Part shown: positions 16,591-24,298 of the stretch, piece by piece
Position numbering within the stretch: the stretch's first letter is position 1
Layout of the letters: each line of letters starts with the position of its first letter
Source of the DNA: Candidatus Avelusimicrobium stercoris
GTDB lineage: Bacteria; Elusimicrobiota; Elusimicrobia; Elusimicrobiales; Elusimicrobiaceae
NCBI GenBank assembly: GCA_002432025.1
Contig: DJFE01000015.1
Span: 29,476-93,475, forward strand
Direction: 5' to 3'
Length of the DNA stretch: 64,000 bases
Position numbers and translations under genes: made by a program
The notes under the pieces: model-generated
Databases searched by the model: none
What the model saw: the letters and a program-made list of their open reading frames with translations, nothing else
What the model was told of the DNA's origin: nothing

Positions 16591-17533
16591 AAGGCAACGC
16601 AAAAAGCAGGATGTCTTCCTGCATTTCTCCCATATGGCGGTTGGCTTCCTGTAAGCCGACTTCGCCCGCTTTGTGTAATTTATCAAGTTCCAAGGTTCCT
16701 ACGTCTAACACGCGGTTGGTGATGACAAAGTTGGCCTTGTGGGCGGATTCTTCAATCATAGCGGCCCCGCGCACATCGCCCACGCGCAGTAAATAGGCGG
16801 CGATGGACTTGGGCGTGTCGGAATAAAAATCAGGCGGTGTGATAGAGGCAATAATGTAGTCCGCCCCCATAGATTTAACGGACTCTACGGGCAGATAATC
16901 CACCACGGCTCCGTCCACCAGTTCGCGGTGGCGGTATTTTACCGGGGCAAATACACCCGGCAGGTTCATACTGGCGCGCACGGCAATAGCCAGCGGGCCC
17001 GAATCAAATACCACGCGTTCCCCGGTTTTAACGTCCATTGCCGCGCAGGAAAACGGGATTTGCGTGTCCTCAAACTGCATATCACCGATTTGTTCGTGAA
17101 AGAAATTAACTAGGTTGGAAGAGGTGGGCAAGCGTTTGGCAAATAACAGGCGGAAGAGGCCCATTACGTTAAAGTCGGACGTGATTTTGTCCATTGTCAT
17201 ATGCTCGCCGATGGTCCACAGTTTTTCCGTGGGGAGCCCCGCCGCGTAGAGCGAACCCACCACAGAGCCCATAGAGGTACCCGAAATCATATCCACGGGC
17301 ACTTGGGCGTTGTTGAGGGCTTCCAGCACGCCGACGTGGGCAAAACCGCGCACCCCGCCCGCCGATAAGGCTACGCCGATTTTGGGTCGTTCGCTCTTGG
17401 GCAGCGCCGTAAATTTATCCCACAAAAAATGGCGTAAGATATCGTCGTCCGTTTCTCGCTCTATGGCAAGGGCCGGCCACGCGGTCAGCAGGCACAAGAG
17501 CAAGGCGGCGGACCGCTTTAAGAGGCCAATCAT
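16574..17533 (-). CDS. Exported patatin-like phospholipase
   Basis: A patatin-family lipid acyl hydrolase (319 aa) with signal peptide (MIGLLKRSAALLLCLLTAWPALA). The Ser-Asp dyad is intact: S87 in GTSMG and D207 in VDGAVVDYLP. The oxyanion-hole motif SAGGVRGFAHVGVL lies at 57-70, as in NTE/RssA-type bacterial patatins. The start at 17533 overlaps the stop of the TolC-family gene as ATGA; an upstream in-frame start exists but would spoil the signal peptide. The periplasmic location beside a TolC channel points to phospholipid turnover in the envelope or to an exported lipase, but the substrate is unknown. Confidence 0.87.
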   Translation of the reverse strand: MIGLLKRSAALLLCLLTAWPALAIERETDDDILRHFLWDKFTALPKSERPKIGVALSAGGVRGFAHVGVLEALNNAQVPVDMISGTSMGSVVGSLYAAGLPTEKLWTIGEHMTMDKITSDFNVMGLFRLLFAKRLPTSSNLVNFFHEQIGDMQFEDTQIPFSCAAMDVKTGERVVFDSGPLAIAVRASMNLPGVFAPVKYRHRELVDGAVVDYLPVESVKSMGADYIIASITPPDFYSDTPKSIAAYLLRVGDVRGAAMIEESAHKANFVITNRVLDVGTLELDKLHKAGEVGLQEANRHMGEMQEDILLFALPYVLKP

Positions 17534-18831
17534 TGTAAGTCCTGGCCGATAGCCCACTCCAAATCGGCCTTGGCGGACAGGTTTTCTTTAACCGCCTGCA
17601 AATAGCGCTGGGCCGTTTGCAGGTAAGCCTGTAAAGCTTCCAAGGATTCCGCCCCGTTTTTGGGTTGGCGCTGGGCTTGCTTTAAGAGCGCGTCCATTTC
17701 GCGGTAGGCGTTTTGGCGGGCCAATACCTCTTGTTGCCAGAAGGACATTTGTTCAAAGTTTTCGGCCACTTGCACGCGGATAGTGTCTTCTATGGCGGCG
17801 CGGCTTAAAGAACTTTTTTGCTGTTGGGCCTTCTTTTCGGTAACTTGCGTAGAAAAATTGTACGAAAGCGGCAGACGGACCGCCAGCGAAATTTGCCTGT
17901 TTTGGTCCTCCAAGGTGTTGGCCCCCAGTTTTTCGTAAGAAGCGTTTAAAATAACATCCGGATAGCGGCGGGATAAAGCCAAATCAATGGCAATGTCGTC
18001 GGTTTCCAAGGCGTAAATGGCGGCCTTTAACTCGGGGCGGAACTCCATCGCCCACAGGGTTAAGTGCGGCAAATCCCAATCGGTTTTAACGGGAGAGAAG
18101 TCTCCGCGGATAGTAACGCGGGCATTGAGTTCCTTATTTAGGCTCACGAGCATTGCCAAATTCGCCTTTTTTAAATCGTTTTCGGCCTGTTTTTGCGCGC
18201 TTTGCAGTTGGGATAAGGCGTTTTGCATACGCATTTTGGCCCAAATGCTGTGGGACGCGGACGAAGCGTTCCATTTTTGTGCCAATTCCCAAACGTGTTG
18301 GGTCAGTTGGGCGTTTTGTTGGGCATATAAAAGGCCCGCAAAGGATTTTTTAATATCCAACACCACCGCATTTTTGACGGATTCGTAGCGGCTTTGTACT
18401 TGTTTTAAATTGGCTTGCGCAAAGCGCAGGGTACTGCGGATACGCCCGCCGGAATAGAGGTATTGCGTGGCGGTAATGCCCACGCCGTAGAATTGGTCTT
18501 TGTCGCCGTAATAACCATTGCCGGGCAGAAAGCGGTTGGCTACGGCGTCGGGCAGGACCATAGGATAGTCCAAATCATACCAAGTGGCGGTGCCTTGCAA
18601 GGAAAACTGCGGCAAATAGCGGAACTTAGCCTCGGTTACCTTTTGCTCGGCAATGATAATTTCCTGCTTGGCCGCCAAGAACTTGGAGTTATTTTCCAAG
18701 CCCAAGCGGATAGCGTTTTCCAACGTCAGGTTATCGTTTACCAAACTGGAAAACGTCAGTCCGTATTCCTTTTGTGCAAAAGCGGCCTGAGCCAAAAGGC
18801 AAAGGGCCGCCAGCATTAAGATTTTCTTCAT
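17530..18831 (-). CDS. TolC-family outer membrane channel protein
   Basis: A 433-aa outer membrane efflux (OEP) protein. A signal peptide (MKKILMLAALCLLAQAAFAQ) is followed by two OEP repeats rich in long amphipathic helices (LTLENAIRLGLENNSKFLAAKQEII; second repeat from about residue 260, FRPELKAAIYALETDDI). No inner-membrane pump or membrane-fusion protein lies nearby, so the transported molecule is unknown. The nearest partners are a co-transcribed patatin and a TPR lipoprotein downstream, and a HAMP protein upstream. Confidence 0.88.
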   Translation of the reverse strand: MKKILMLAALCLLAQAAFAQKEYGLTFSSLVNDNLTLENAIRLGLENNSKFLAAKQEIIIAEQKVTEAKFRYLPQFSLQGTATWYDLDYPMVLPDAVANRFLPGNGYYGDKDQFYGVGITATQYLYSGGRIRSTLRFAQANLKQVQSRYESVKNAVVLDIKKSFAGLLYAQQNAQLTQHVWELAQKWNASSASHSIWAKMRMQNALSQLQSAQKQAENDLKKANLAMLVSLNKELNARVTIRGDFSPVKTDWDLPHLTLWAMEFRPELKAAIYALETDDIAIDLALSRRYPDVILNASYEKLGANTLEDQNRQISLAVRLPLSYNFSTQVTEKKAQQQKSSLSRAAIEDTIRVQVAENFEQMSFWQQEVLARQNAYREMDALLKQAQRQPKNGAESLEALQAYLQTAQRYLQAVKENLSAKADLEWAIGQDLQ

Positions 18832-18843
18832 ACTACCCCCGGG

Positions 18844-19296
18844 TTAGTGCTGCTTATTTTTATTGATTTCCGCTTCTACGCGGTCCATCATTTTATTAAA
18901 TTCGTCTTGTAATTCGGTAAATTGGTCGCCTTGGCGCAAGCGCACCCGCTGGGAAAAATCCCCTTTGGCAATTTCCTTGCAGGTTTGCTCAATGCGGTAA
19001 ACGGGCCCGGCCATTTTGTGCGATAAAATAGCGGAAATAATGATAACCAACAGTAAATAAATGGCAATTTTATAGGCAAAACTGGCCGCCAGAGGGATAA
19101 ATTGGTCGTACAGCGGCTGCATCAGAACGGGGTACTTGTCAAACAGTTCGTCCAGCGTGGCCGTCAGTTCAAACGTCATAATCGCAAGCCCGCACAATAC
19201 GCTTAAAATAATAAGCATCATATAGCGGATTTGCAGATTTTTTTTGATAAAAATCGTGCGGCGTTTAAACTGCGGCTGTTGCGGAGCGGTGTTCAT
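18844..19296 (-). CDS. Small membrane protein with a HAMP domain and no output domain
   Basis: A 150-aa protein with two transmembrane helices (about 27-47 and 70-92) bracketing a short periplasmic loop. A HAMP linker follows (SHKMAGPVYRIEQTCKEIAKGDFSQRV) and the C-terminus is a charged helix ending MMDRVEAEINKNKQH. HAMP domains normally connect membrane sensors to kinase, cyclase or chemotaxis output modules; none is present here or in a neighbouring frame. It may signal through another protein or modulate the adjacent envelope complex. It lies 12 bp upstream of the TolC gene and 8 bp downstream of a beta-barrel gene. Confidence 0.8.
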   Translation of the reverse strand: MNTAPQQPQFKRRTIFIKKNLQIRYMMLIILSVLCGLAIMTFELTATLDELFDKYPVLMQPLYDQFIPLAASFAYKIAIYLLLVIIISAILSHKMAGPVYRIEQTCKEIAKGDFSQRVRLRQGDQFTELQDEFNKMMDRVEAEINKNKQH

Positions 19297-19304
19297 AAAA
19301 TCCC

Positions 19305-20036
19305 CTAAAAGGTGGTTACGTAGCGCAACTGCAAAATGCGCTCGCTTTCATCTCCGCGGCCAATGCGGCGTACGGCCGCGTCCAACGCCAAGGAGGGGTG
19401 CAAGTAAAAGCGCGCGCCTAAGTTTAAGCGGGAGTCGCGGATATTGCGCAGGTTGTCCCACTCGGCCATTAAGCCCACTTGGTCGGCCAATTTATAAAAT
19501 GTGCCCATAAACCAGTAGAGTTCGTCCCACTCAAAGTCGGAAAAGTTAAGCCCCGCGGTGGCGTTTAAACCGGGCACGATGATTTCGCGCGTAAAGGTTA
19601 AATAGCCGCCCTTGCGGTCGTCTAAGAATTTTTTGGTTTTGGCATAGTTGCGATGGCTGTCGTAGCCGTAACCGTAGCGGCGGCCGTCATAGCCGATGGC
19701 AATGGCGGGCAGGTACAAATTCCCGTCGTAAATCTTCCATTTTACTTGGAAATCCGGGTCTAATACGCGCACGGAAGAGTACGAGCCCAACAGTTCGTGC
19801 GCCGCAATGCTAAGCCCAATGTTAATGCGGGGATACACGCCGAAATCAATCGTTTCCATTACGGTTCCGTGGTCATAGGCTCGCGTTAAAAAGGATGCCT
19901 GATAGCGGTCAAACACCTCTGCGGTGGGAACATCCAAAATCAAGGTTTCCAGGGAAATCGGATCCCCTTGGGCGGCCCGTGCAAAAAGCGGGGCAAATAA
20001 GCAAATGGCGAGTACGGCAAGTTTTTTTAGTTTCAT
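19305..20036 (-). CDS. Predicted outer-membrane beta-barrel protein (YjbH-like)
   Basis: A 243-aa exported protein with signal peptide (MKLKKLAVLAICLFAPLFARA). It contains alternating hydrophobic strands and aromatic girdle residues, and ends in LQLRYVTTF with a C-terminal Phe as in barrel proteins. The segment LYLPAIAIGYDGRRYGYGYD and the VLTR/INFGV-like opening resemble the YjbH group of exopolysaccharide-associated outer-membrane proteins; that family link is tentative. It sits between a lipoprotein gene and the HAMP protein in the same orientation with 8-9 bp gaps, suggesting one operon. Confidence 0.65.
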   Translation of the reverse strand: MKLKKLAVLAICLFAPLFARAAQGDPISLETLILDVPTAEVFDRYQASFLTRAYDHGTVMETIDFGVYPRINIGLSIAAHELLGSYSSVRVLDPDFQVKWKIYDGNLYLPAIAIGYDGRRYGYGYDSHRNYAKTKKFLDDRKGGYLTFTREIIVPGLNATAGLNFSDFEWDELYWFMGTFYKLADQVGLMAEWDNLRNIRDSRLNLGARFYLHPSLALDAAVRRIGRGDESERILQLRYVTTF

Positions 20037-20045
20037 AGTTATCCT

Positions 20046-20606
20046 CTAAAATAAGAAAGTGCGGACGTCTTTAATTTCGGGCTGCGTGATAAAGCGTACA
20101 TTGTGCAAGTATGCCCCTTCGCGCGCAGGCATAAAGTCATTTTTGTCTCGCGGAAATTCCAAATCAATAATGCCTTTGTCCATACGGGCCGTACTGCTGA
20201 CGACGGCCTTGTGCCAGCGGTCGGTCTTTTCTTTGTCGTATGGGTTGGACGGGTTCCAATAGTTGCGAAGCACTACCGTACCCTTGGTAACGGCACCGCC
20301 TTCCAGCGGTTCGGTTTTTAAAATAACGTCCTTGGTAAATAATACTTTACCCTTGCACGGGCCGTTTACAAAGGTAATTTTGTAATACGGGTCTTTTTCC
20401 GTGGGGCGTTTGTTAAGCGTGGCCAGCGAGTAAAGGGCATAGGGCTTCATAATATTTTGGCAAGCCGCAAAAACGTGCGTATTGAGCAAGCGTTCGTAAT
20501 CTTGTTTGTCGTCTGTGCGGTTATAGGGGGATTCTTTTTTGTGGCGGCATCCGGCCACGGCAAAGGCTACACAGCAGATGAGCAAAAGACTTACTAATTT
20601 TTTCAT
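20046..20606 (-). CDS. Lipoprotein of unknown function
   Basis: A 186-aa protein starting MKKLVSLLLICCVAFAVAGC, with lipobox AVAGC. The frame is open 54 nt upstream, but that region carries no second signal and the start at 20606 fits the lipoprotein signal. The mature part has two further Cys (HVFAACQN, NGPCKGKV) and strand-rich sequence. I recognise no family. It is the first gene of the minus-strand run lipoprotein - beta-barrel - HAMP - TolC - patatin - TPR lipoprotein, so an envelope role beside the barrel is inferred. Confidence 0.75.
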   Translation of the reverse strand: MKKLVSLLLICCVAFAVAGCRHKKESPYNRTDDKQDYERLLNTHVFAACQNIMKPYALYSLATLNKRPTEKDPYYKITFVNGPCKGKVLFTKDVILKTEPLEGGAVTKGTVVLRNYWNPSNPYDKEKTDRWHKAVVSSTARMDKGIIDLEFPRDKNDFMPAREGAYLHNVRFITQPEIKDVRTFLF

Positions 20607-20722
20607 AAATCGGGCTCCTAATAAATAAGTTCGCCCGCGTACGGGCGCGCGTGAAACCAATATAACAAATTATACCCGTTTTTTATGGGAAAATAAACCA
20701 AAATCCGCTAAACAAAGGCAAA

Positions 20723-20757
20723 TAAAAAAGCCCCCGGTAAAAAAGGGGGCTTTTTAA
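20723..20757 (-). terminator. Terminator of the 667-aa membrane-anchored protein gene
   Basis: AGCCCCC/GGGGGCT hairpin around TTTTTTACC on the minus strand, followed by six T. It lies directly after the stop at 20764. Confidence 0.85.
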
Positions 20758-20763
20758 GAGTTG

Positions 20764-22767
20764 TTATTTGCGGCCGGAGCGCGTTTGTCTGGCCCGGGCG
20801 GCGCTTTTTTTGTTGAAGTCCTTTTTTTGTTTTTTGGCGGCTTCGCGCATTTCCTGGGCGGCGGTGCTGACAGCGGGCTCCAAAATATCCTGTGAGGTTT
20901 CCTTGCTCATTTGCTGCAAGATACCCTTGCCAAATTTAACGGCGCGCGTCAGATCGCCCGTCAGTTCGGCGGAGGCTTGGCCTAAGGGCTTTTCCAAAAT
21001 ATCTCCGTTTACACTGTACCCAAAGTAGGGTGGCAGGTCAGACGAGCCTAATACTTGGCTGACGGCCTGTCCGTCAGCGGCGGATGTAATGTACATTACG
21101 CTAAGGTCTTTGGGCGGTAAGCCTTTGTTGACGGCTTCGCTGGATGCTTGGCGGTTCTTTTCCTGCACTTGTACAAGGTCCTTGTCCGAATACACAATGT
21201 AGGGCGGTGCGGCGCGCTGAACCTGCTGTTGCAGCGCTTGGATTTCGCGCGGGTCAGCATTATCGCCCATTTCCTGTATTTTGGCTTCAATAAATTGCTG
21301 TTTGATTTGGTTGTATTTGCCCAGAGGGTCGCCTTTGAACGTCAAGTTTGCGGCTTGGACGATGTTCGTTAAATCTTGGGTATTTTGCACGCTGTTGGCT
21401 ACCCAATAGCAGTTGCCCTCGCCACATTGGTTGTTTTTAACCATAAAGGCGTAAATTTCCTTGGTTTGCTCCTGCAAGGTTTGGTCCTGCTGGTTATCCG
21501 AGGGAGTGGCCGGGTAGGAATCCGCTTCGGCATTTACTTGCCCCGCCACAAAGGTAACCGGCAGGGGCGGAAGCGCAAAGCCTGTTTCTTGGTAGAAATT
21601 TTGGGCATTTTGCGTGCGCGCTGCGGCTACCTGCTGGGCCGTTTTTTGCGGGCTGGGCTCTATATCACACGAAGTTTGTACGGCGGCTGGGGAAGGGCCT
21701 TTGTCGTTACAAGAGCCTTGTTTTAAATTCCATAAAATATTAGCCACTTGGTCCACGGGTTGTTTTCCCTCGGCATCGGCGGCGATAAGTTCATTTACCT
21801 GGGCGATAATTTCTCCCTTGTGCTTGGCGTAGAAATCCTTAATAAATTGGGCCTTTTGCTCTTTTTCATCCGCAGTTTTGGGGCTCGGATACAGCGCATC
21901 CGCCGTATCGTCGGCCAGTTTGGATAAGGCTTCGTCCGGCATTAAGAACGAAATCGCGCGAACCATATCGTTTTGCGTAGGTTGCGGAGCGGGACCGCTG
22001 TCGGCTCCGAAAGCGGGGCCTTCAAAATCCTCCATTTGCGCGCGGGCAAAACCGGGGGCGTATTTCCCGCCGTTTCCGCGGGCAATTTTATCAGACGAAG
22101 CCAACAGGGCGGCTTCGCTTTCGTCCTGCCAAATATCGGGGTTGGCGGAGGTTTGTTTGGCATCGTTAAAGCCAAAGAATTTAGTAATCGGGCTAAACAG
22201 GCGCGCCAATTTGGAATCAGGCACTTGGGTTTCCCTGCTGGCGGAGTTGGCCGCCGGGGTAAAGCGCGCGGCGCGTTCTTGGCGGATGTAGCGGTCGTAG
22301 GCGTTTTCCTGCGTGTTAATTTCGTGCATACCTGGTTCCATCCCTTCGGGGGCGGTTTGGCGGATGAGCACCCAGTCGCCGTCTTCGGTTTGCATAGAGG
22401 CGTCGCCGTAATTATAGCGGCCGGAGGTAGCAACGCCGTCAGCCGTTTCTTGATTAGTGGGGGTTTTTTTAAGGGCGGCGCGGGCGTCGGCTATTTGCTC
22501 GGGCTGGGCGGCCTTGTTATCGCCGCTCTTTTGGGCAACTTGGGCCTTTTGCCGGGCGTTAGTGCGACGGAGCAAACGCGCCATACGTTGTACCAGCGCG
22601 GTTAAGGGGTTAGACGTAAAAATTTGCGGGGTGGCTTTTTGCGTGGCGGCGGAGGCTTGGGCGTTGGCCGGAGCGGGGGCGGTGGTTTCTAAAAAGGGTA
22701 ACAGTAAAAACACGATAACCGCAACACACACGAGAAGCAAGATAATTTTGCCAATGGTTTTTTTCAT
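20764..22767 (-). CDS. Large membrane-anchored protein of unknown function
   Basis: A 667-aa protein with an N-terminal membrane anchor (MKKTIGKIILLLVCVAVIVFLLLPF) and a long extracytoplasmic region rich in Ala, Gln and Pro. The start at 22767 was chosen because it begins the anchor and has GGAG upstream; the frame is open about 100 nt further without a better signal. The segment 50-230 looks disordered. The rest contains predicted helical stretches and Cys pairs (KQGSCNDKG, TSCDIEP, NNQCGEGNCYW), and the C-terminus is highly basic (KKQKKDFNKKSAARARQTRS). I recognise no family. It lies downstream of a trypsin-like protease gene in the same orientation, 102 bp apart. Confidence 0.75.
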   Translation of the reverse strand: MKKTIGKIILLLVCVAVIVFLLLPFLETTAPAPANAQASAATQKATPQIFTSNPLTALVQRMARLLRRTNARQKAQVAQKSGDNKAAQPEQIADARAALKKTPTNQETADGVATSGRYNYGDASMQTEDGDWVLIRQTAPEGMEPGMHEINTQENAYDRYIRQERAARFTPAANSASRETQVPDSKLARLFSPITKFFGFNDAKQTSANPDIWQDESEAALLASSDKIARGNGGKYAPGFARAQMEDFEGPAFGADSGPAPQPTQNDMVRAISFLMPDEALSKLADDTADALYPSPKTADEKEQKAQFIKDFYAKHKGEIIAQVNELIAADAEGKQPVDQVANILWNLKQGSCNDKGPSPAAVQTSCDIEPSPQKTAQQVAAARTQNAQNFYQETGFALPPLPVTFVAGQVNAEADSYPATPSDNQQDQTLQEQTKEIYAFMVKNNQCGEGNCYWVANSVQNTQDLTNIVQAANLTFKGDPLGKYNQIKQQFIEAKIQEMGDNADPREIQALQQQVQRAAPPYIVYSDKDLVQVQEKNRQASSEAVNKGLPPKDLSVMYITSAADGQAVSQVLGSSDLPPYFGYSVNGDILEKPLGQASAELTGDLTRAVKFGKGILQQMSKETSQDILEPAVSTAAQEMREAAKKQKKDFNKKSAARARQTRSGRK

Positions 22768-22869
22768 AACTGGCTCCATAAATAATAATATCCCGGTTTG
22801 GGCCACGCAGAACGCGCCTTTGCCGGTTCTTACCAATAGTTTACCCGTTTGACGGGATTTTTTCAAGGG

Positions 22870-23631
22870 CTATTTTGCGTGGATAAGGCGCATTAAAATA
22901 GACCACGACTTTTTGAGGTGCGCCCAAACGGGATTGTCCGCTTGCGCCGGTTTGGTGGCTTGGGCGGCTTCTTCTTCGGCGGACGGAGGGAGGGTTAGCC
23001 CGGCGGCCTTTACCAGTTGGATAAGATAATTGGACGGCACGGAAAAATTTAAGTTTTGGTTGCCTTCTCCCTTGTAACTGCCGAAGACGACGGAAATTAC
23101 GTTGCCGTTGTGGTCAAAAACGGGGCTTCCGCTGGAACTGGGGGAAATCGGCGCGCTGATTTGGTGCCAAAGTACGCCGTCTGCCTTTTTGCGGATTTGG
23201 CTGATAAGGCCCGAGGAAATGGTGTTTTGCAGGCGGCGCGGGTTGCCGATTACCGTAATGGTTTGCCCGGGCAGCACATTATCCGACGGCACTACGGTAA
23301 CGTGCGGTAAATTTTTGGCGTGGATTTGCAAAAGGGCCAAATCCACATTGCCCGCTTGTGCAACAGGGACGGCTTCGCCCGATACAGCCCCGGTATTAAA
23401 GGTTAAATTGATATAAAGGGCGTCCTTGGTAACGTGGCGGGTGGTGGCTACGAGGCCGTCCGGTGTGAGGACAAAGCCCGTGCCCGTAAAAGTGGAACCG
23501 TCCGCCTTGATGACGTTGACGGCGACAATTGCCGGGGCATTTTGCTCGGCGATGCGGACGTGGTCGTTTTGCGCCCGGGCGGGCAGCCCGAAGATAACCA
23601 GAAAAAGTAGAGCAAGCAGGGCGTTCCTCAT
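22870..23631 (-). CDS. Exported trypsin-like serine protease without PDZ domain
   Basis: A 253-aa S1-type (HtrA-like) protease with signal peptide (MRNALLALLFLVIFGLPARA). The triad is visible as H66 (ATTRHVTKD), D97 (GNVDLALLQ) and S167 in PSSSGSPVFDHNG, along with the TGFVLTPDGLVAT strand. The PDZ domains of DegP/DegS are absent; the protein ends after a short Ala/Glu linker and a basic helix. The start at 23631 begins the signal peptide; the longer frame crosses the greA promoter region. It is divergent from greA. It may process the neighbouring membrane-anchored protein, but this is inference from position only. Confidence 0.87.
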   Translation of the reverse strand: MRNALLALLFLVIFGLPARAQNDHVRIAEQNAPAIVAVNVIKADGSTFTGTGFVLTPDGLVATTRHVTKDALYINLTFNTGAVSGEAVPVAQAGNVDLALLQIHAKNLPHVTVVPSDNVLPGQTITVIGNPRRLQNTISSGLISQIRKKADGVLWHQISAPISPSSSGSPVFDHNGNVISVVFGSYKGEGNQNLNFSVPSNYLIQLVKAAGLTLPPSAEEEAAQATKPAQADNPVWAHLKKSWSILMRLIHAK

Positions 23632-23663
23632 AATTTTATTATAGCAAGAAAATGCGGGCAAGG

Positions 23664-23692
23664 TTGAAAACCAACTGGATAAATAGTACACT
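23664..23692 (+). promoter_or_regulatory. Sigma-70-like promoter of greA
   Basis: TTGAAA (23664-23669), 17-nt spacer, TACACT (23687-23692). AAGGAG follows shortly before the greA start. It is in the divergent gap between greA and the serine protease. Confidence 0.55.
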
Positions 23693-23722
23693 AATAGGGA
23701 CGTCTGTTAAGGAGTTTATACT

Positions 23723-24196
23723 ATGGAAGAAGCATTTTATGTAAGCCGCAAGAAATATGAGGCTTTGGTTAATGAACTGAAAGATTTGAAAAATTTAAAG
23801 GCGGAACTTTCCAACGAAATCGGGGAAGCCGCCGCGCAGGGGGACTTGAAGGAAAACGCCGAATACCACGCCGCCAAGGAAAAGCAGGCGGAAACGCTGA
23901 TCCGCATCCAAGAGTTGGAAATGCGTTTGCGCAACGCCCAAATTACGGATGATTTGACTGTGGATAAAAGCGAAGCCCGCATTGGCGCTACGGTAACTAT
24001 CCGCGACGAAGCGGCCGGCATTGAATTTACCTATACGCTGGTGGGTTCTATGGAATCCAACCCGGAAAAGGGCCTTTTGTCCGTTAAGTCGCCCTTGGCC
24101 AATGGTGTATTAGGCAAAAAAGAAGGGGAAACCTTTGAAGCCATTTTGCCGCGCGGACCGAAAAAATACAAATTGGTAAAACTGGAATACAAATAA
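23723..24196 (+). CDS. greA: Transcription elongation factor GreA
   Basis: GreA (157 aa) rescues backtracked RNA polymerase by stimulating transcript cleavage. The N-terminal coiled coil carries the acidic tip and the family signature GDLKENAEYHAAKEKQ near residues 41-56. The C-terminal FKBP-like domain includes VGSMESNPEKGLLSVKSPL and a basic end. Length is standard. It is monocistronic, with its own promoter upstream and a strong terminator, and is the only plus-strand gene in a minus-strand region. Confidence 0.97.
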   Translation: MEEAFYVSRKKYEALVNELKDLKNLKAELSNEIGEAAAQGDLKENAEYHAAKEKQAETLIRIQELEMRLRNAQITDDLTVDKSEARIGATVTIRDEAAGIEFTYTLVGSMESNPEKGLLSVKSPLANGVLGKKEGETFEAILPRGPKKYKLVKLEYK

Positions 24197-24218
24197 TATT
24201 TATTGCCTAGTGGATAAT

Positions 24219-24256
24219 AAAGCCGCCCGAGGGGAAAACCCTTGGGCGGCTTTTTC
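24219..24256 (+). terminator. Terminator of greA
   Basis: AAAGCCGCCCGAGGGG pairs with CCCTTGGGCGGCTTTTT around an AAAA loop, ending in a T run, 24 bp after the greA stop. Confidence 0.9.
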
Positions 24257-24261
24257 ACAGG

Positions 24262-24292
24262 CAAAAAGAACCCCCGGTTTTGGGCCGGGGGA
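24262..24292 (-). terminator. Terminator of the exported protein gene at 24299
   Basis: On the minus strand, CCCCCGGCCC-AAAA-CCGGGGG is followed by TTCTTTTT. It faces the greA terminator, so convergent transcripts are separated by two hairpins. Confidence 0.85.
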
Positions 24293-24298
24293 GGAGAA

